Assembly (NCBI GenBank): GCA_030837445.1
Contig: JAUPKM010000650.1
Span: forward strand, 1-7,113
DNA: 7,113 bases
Direction: 5' to 3'
Source: Actinomycetota bacterium
Lineage (GTDB): Bacteria > Actinomycetota > Actinomycetes > S36-B12 > UBA10799
The position numbers and the translations under genes were made by a program. Within the stretch, counting starts at the first letter, position 1, and the number at the start of each line of letters is the position of its first letter. This document shows, in pieces, positions 5,369 through 7,113 of this stretch. A model generated the notes under the pieces. The model saw only the letters and a list, made by a program, of their open reading frames with translations, had not been told where the DNA came from and made no database searches.

Positions 5369-6823
5369 CTAGTCGATCCGGGCCGCGAGTGCCCCAGCCT
5401 TGCGCCCGGAAACCTCGTCGAGGGACTTCCCTGCAGGCTCGATCTGGTAGACCAGGGTGACGATGAAGCCGACGACGCAGACGCCGGCCAGTCCGGCCAA
5501 CAACATCCACTCGTCGACCGCCTCAAGCACGATCGGGAATAGGAATACGCCGAGCGCCGCCCCCAGCTTTGCGATCCCGGCCGCGAAGCCATGACCGGCG
5601 GCCCGGATCTCCGACGGGAACACTTCCGCAGGTAGCGCATAGGTGGTCGCGTTCGGACCGGCGTTCATGAAGAAGTTGAAGACCGCGAAACCGATGAAGA
5701 CAAGAACAAGGTGTTCTGACGCGCCCCCGGACAGAGCACTGGCCAGCGCCAGGATTACCAGTCCCACGGCCATGAAGACGAAACCGCCCAGTTGCAGCCG
5801 GATTCGTCCGAGCCGCTCGACCAGGAAGATGGCAGCGGCGAAGCCCAACACCAGGAAGATGTCCAGGGCCGCCGTAGCCTCGGTGGCGGCAATATCGTCA
5901 GCGATGCCGGAACTGTTCGGCCCGGCGAGCACCATCGCGGCCAGTAGCGTCGGGGTGAAAATGCCCACTCCGTAGACGGCGATGTCCATCAGGAACCAGG
6001 GCACTGCAGTGAAGATCGTGCGCCGTCGCATGTCGCGTTTGAACAGTGCGGGTTGATACAGGGCTTTTATGCCCTCCGGGGTGCGCGCTGGCTCCTTGCG
6101 ATCCTTCTTGGACACAACCACCGGGACGCCGGTGAGCCGTTCGGTGACCTCGACGGCTTCGTCCTCCTGTCCATTCTCAGCCAACCACCGCGGACTCTCC
6201 GGCACTTTCCGACGCAGGTAGATGATGACCAGCGCCGGGATCACGCCGAAACCGAGCATCCATCGCCAAGAAGTCTCGCTGGGCAGGAGAAGGAGCACCA
6301 CGACGCCCACGATCGCGCCCAGCAGCATTCCCACGGCTTGCAGTGAGAAGGCGGACACCAACCAACGGCCCCGGTTCTTGATCGGCAGGATCTCCGCCAG
6401 GAACGAGGCGGCGATCGGATAGTCCAGGCCGATCGCGATACCCAGCAGGAATCGGGCCGCGATAAGTGAGGGGATGTCCCAGGCAAACATGCAGGCGACC
6501 GAGCAGATCACGAACATGAACAGGTCGTAGCGGAAGATTCGCTGCCGGCCCAACTTGTCGCCCAGTGGTCCCAGGAAGGTTGCGCCGACGAAGGCGCCGA
6601 CAATTGCGGCGGTCGAGATCAACCCCGCCTGCACCGCGTTGGCGCCCAGATCCTCCTTGATCAGCGGGTTAGCGACTCCGATGATGAAGAAGTCGAATCC
6701 GTCGAGCATGATGCCCAAACCGCCCAGGAACCAGAAGGTCAGGTGGAGCTTGGACATCTTCGCGTGATCGAGGGCGTCGCCCATGGCGACCGGCGCTTGA
6801 GTGGAATTCTCGGTCTGTGTCAC
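5369..6823 (-). CDS. MFS transporter, phosphate/sugar:H+ symporter-like
   Basis: A 484-residue, 12-helix membrane transporter. Family marks include LDGFDFFIIGVANPLI in helix 1 (40-55), the loop 2-3 motif GDKLGRQR (88-95), GIAIGLDYPIAASFLAEI (128-145), RGRW (151-154), PESPRWL after helix 6 (208-214), VERLGR (335-340) and GPNATTYALPAEVFPSEIR (389-407) followed by HGFAAGIAKLGAALG. The last block and the DYP motif resemble the phosphate:H+ symporter (PHS) group more than classical glucose carriers, but related metabolite:H+ symporters share them. A long central loop (about 205-270) separates the halves. The start is GTG at 6823: AAGG (6832-6835) lies eight bases upstream, whereas the Met 13 codons later has no such site, and the reading from 6982 adds an uncharacteristic polar stretch. 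Codon use is strongly G/C-ending, like a native chromosomal gene. It converges with the cyclase gene, so co-transcription as a peptide exporter is unlikely. Confidence 0.9.
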   Translation of the reverse strand: MTQTENSTQAPVAMGDALDHAKMSKLHLTFWFLGGLGIMLDGFDFFIIGVANPLIKEDLGANAVQAGLISTAAIVGAFVGATFLGPLGDKLGRQRIFRYDLFMFVICSVACMFAWDIPSLIAARFLLGIAIGLDYPIAASFLAEILPIKNRGRWLVSAFSLQAVGMLLGAIVGVVVLLLLPSETSWRWMLGFGVIPALVIIYLRRKVPESPRWLAENGQEDEAVEVTERLTGVPVVVSKKDRKEPARTPEGIKALYQPALFKRDMRRRTIFTAVPWFLMDIAVYGVGIFTPTLLAAMVLAGPNSSGIADDIAATEATAALDIFLVLGFAAAIFLVERLGRIRLQLGGFVFMAVGLVILALASALSGGASEHLVLVFIGFAVFNFFMNAGPNATTYALPAEVFPSEIRAAGHGFAAGIAKLGAALGVFLFPIVLEAVDEWMLLAGLAGVCVVGFIVTLVYQIEPAGKSLDEVSGRKAGALAARID

Positions 6824-6992
6824 AGTTCGAACCTTGCGGCCTGACCGACTTTTCGCGCCTCGATCAAGATGTATTCCCTTGCGGTTTGCCAACTGTTCGG
6901 CTGCAGATCGTGCTCCCGCCATGCGATGATCCGGCTCGCCGACTGCCCTCCAACTCGCGGTGCAGGTCGGACGAAGTCTCACTATCCGGAAT
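6824..6992 (-). other. Intergenic region upstream of the MFS gene
   Basis: This 169-base gap separates two minus-strand genes. Apart from the AAGG ribosome binding site I see no clear promoter, hairpin or short gene. Whether the MFS gene is transcribed with its upstream neighbour cannot be told. Confidence 0.3.
6832..6835 (-). promoter_or_regulatory. Ribosome binding site deciding the MFS start
   Basis: AAGG on the minus strand, eight bases before the GTG at 6823. It favours this GTG over the upstream start at 6982 and the internal ATG at 6784. Confidence 0.5.
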
Positions 6993-7113
6993 TCATCTCC
7001 TGCCCATGAACTTGATGTTCGTGCGAATTGTCTGCATCAGCGTCAGGTTGCTCTGCCACGGGGTCGCTGGGGCGACCATCGTGTAGCCGCCCCAGCCGAA
7101 GGACCAGGTGTTG
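6993..7113 (-). CDS. C-terminal end of an unidentified protein (5' part outside window)
   Basis: The minus strand is open from the window edge to the TGA at 6993-6995 and encodes the last 39 residues of a protein: NTWSFGWGGYTMVAPATPWQ, then SNLTLMQTIRTNIKFMGRR. The aromatic- and Gly-rich start and basic end look like a real C-terminus, and codons end mostly in G/C, as in the MFS gene. It lies upstream of the MFS gene on the same strand, so the two could share a transcript. I do not recognise the family. A plus-strand reading through the same bases is less convincing in composition. Confidence 0.6.
   Translation of the reverse strand, partial: NTWSFGWGGYTMVAPATPWQSNLTLMQTIRTNIKFMGRR

Noticed and set aside
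6824..6982. N-terminal extension of the MFS protein by 53 residues
   Set aside because: The extension is polar and Arg-rich, unlike MFS N-termini, while GTG at 6823 has a spaced ribosome binding site and gives a normal length.
6817..7086. Plus-strand 89-residue open frame at the right end
   Set aside because: It overlaps the MFS 5' end and the minus-strand C-terminal coding fragment; no ribosome binding site or family motif was seen.

Overview
The window comes from a high-GC Gram-positive bacterium, almost certainly an actinobacterium. This rests on strong G/C bias at third codon positions, frequent GTG starts, a DrrA/DrrB-family ABC exporter, a Ser/Thr/Pro-rich lipoprotein and a possible leaderless gene. 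The genus cannot be fixed from the sequence alone.

Layout. (1) 1-1250, plus strand: the 3' part of a DrrA-family ABC ATPase overlapping a complete DrrB-family ABC-2 permease, which together form a small-molecule or lipid exporter. (2) 1288-2013, minus strand: a secreted lipoprotein with a PCuAC-like domain whose copper ligands have all been replaced, followed by a low-complexity Pro/Ser/Thr tail. (3) 2208-5356: a compact accessory locus. A minus-strand gene encodes a SET-domain protein of the SETD3 / Rubisco-LSMT type. A 146-base divergent promoter region separates it from a plus-strand pair: a 59-residue peptide that looks like a RiPP (lasso-type) precursor, and an asparagine-synthetase-like ATP-dependent amide-forming enzyme like lasso cyclases. 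(4) 5369-6823, minus strand: a 12-TM MFS transporter resembling phosphate/sugar:H+ symporters, ending 12 bases from the cyclase stop. (5) 6993-7113, minus strand: the C-terminal end of an unidentified gene.

The most interesting part is region 3. A precursor-like peptide with a W-x-x-P-x-L leader motif, a cyclase and a SET methyltransferase-like protein form a closed three-gene unit. The genes on either side point in a way that leaves no room for the usual lasso B1 (RRE) and B2 (leader peptidase) proteins. The putative precursor contains no lysine but three histidines, so if the SET protein acts on it, the target would not be lysine. The intergenic region carries a perfect 9-bp inverted repeat and a 9-mer present at both candidate core promoters, which suggests shared control. 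That the three genes form one pathway is inference from gene order and motifs.

No tRNA, rRNA, CRISPR array, insertion sequence or attachment site was seen. No gene-free stretch exceeds 300 bases; the largest gaps are 2014-2207, 6824-6992 and 3309-3454.
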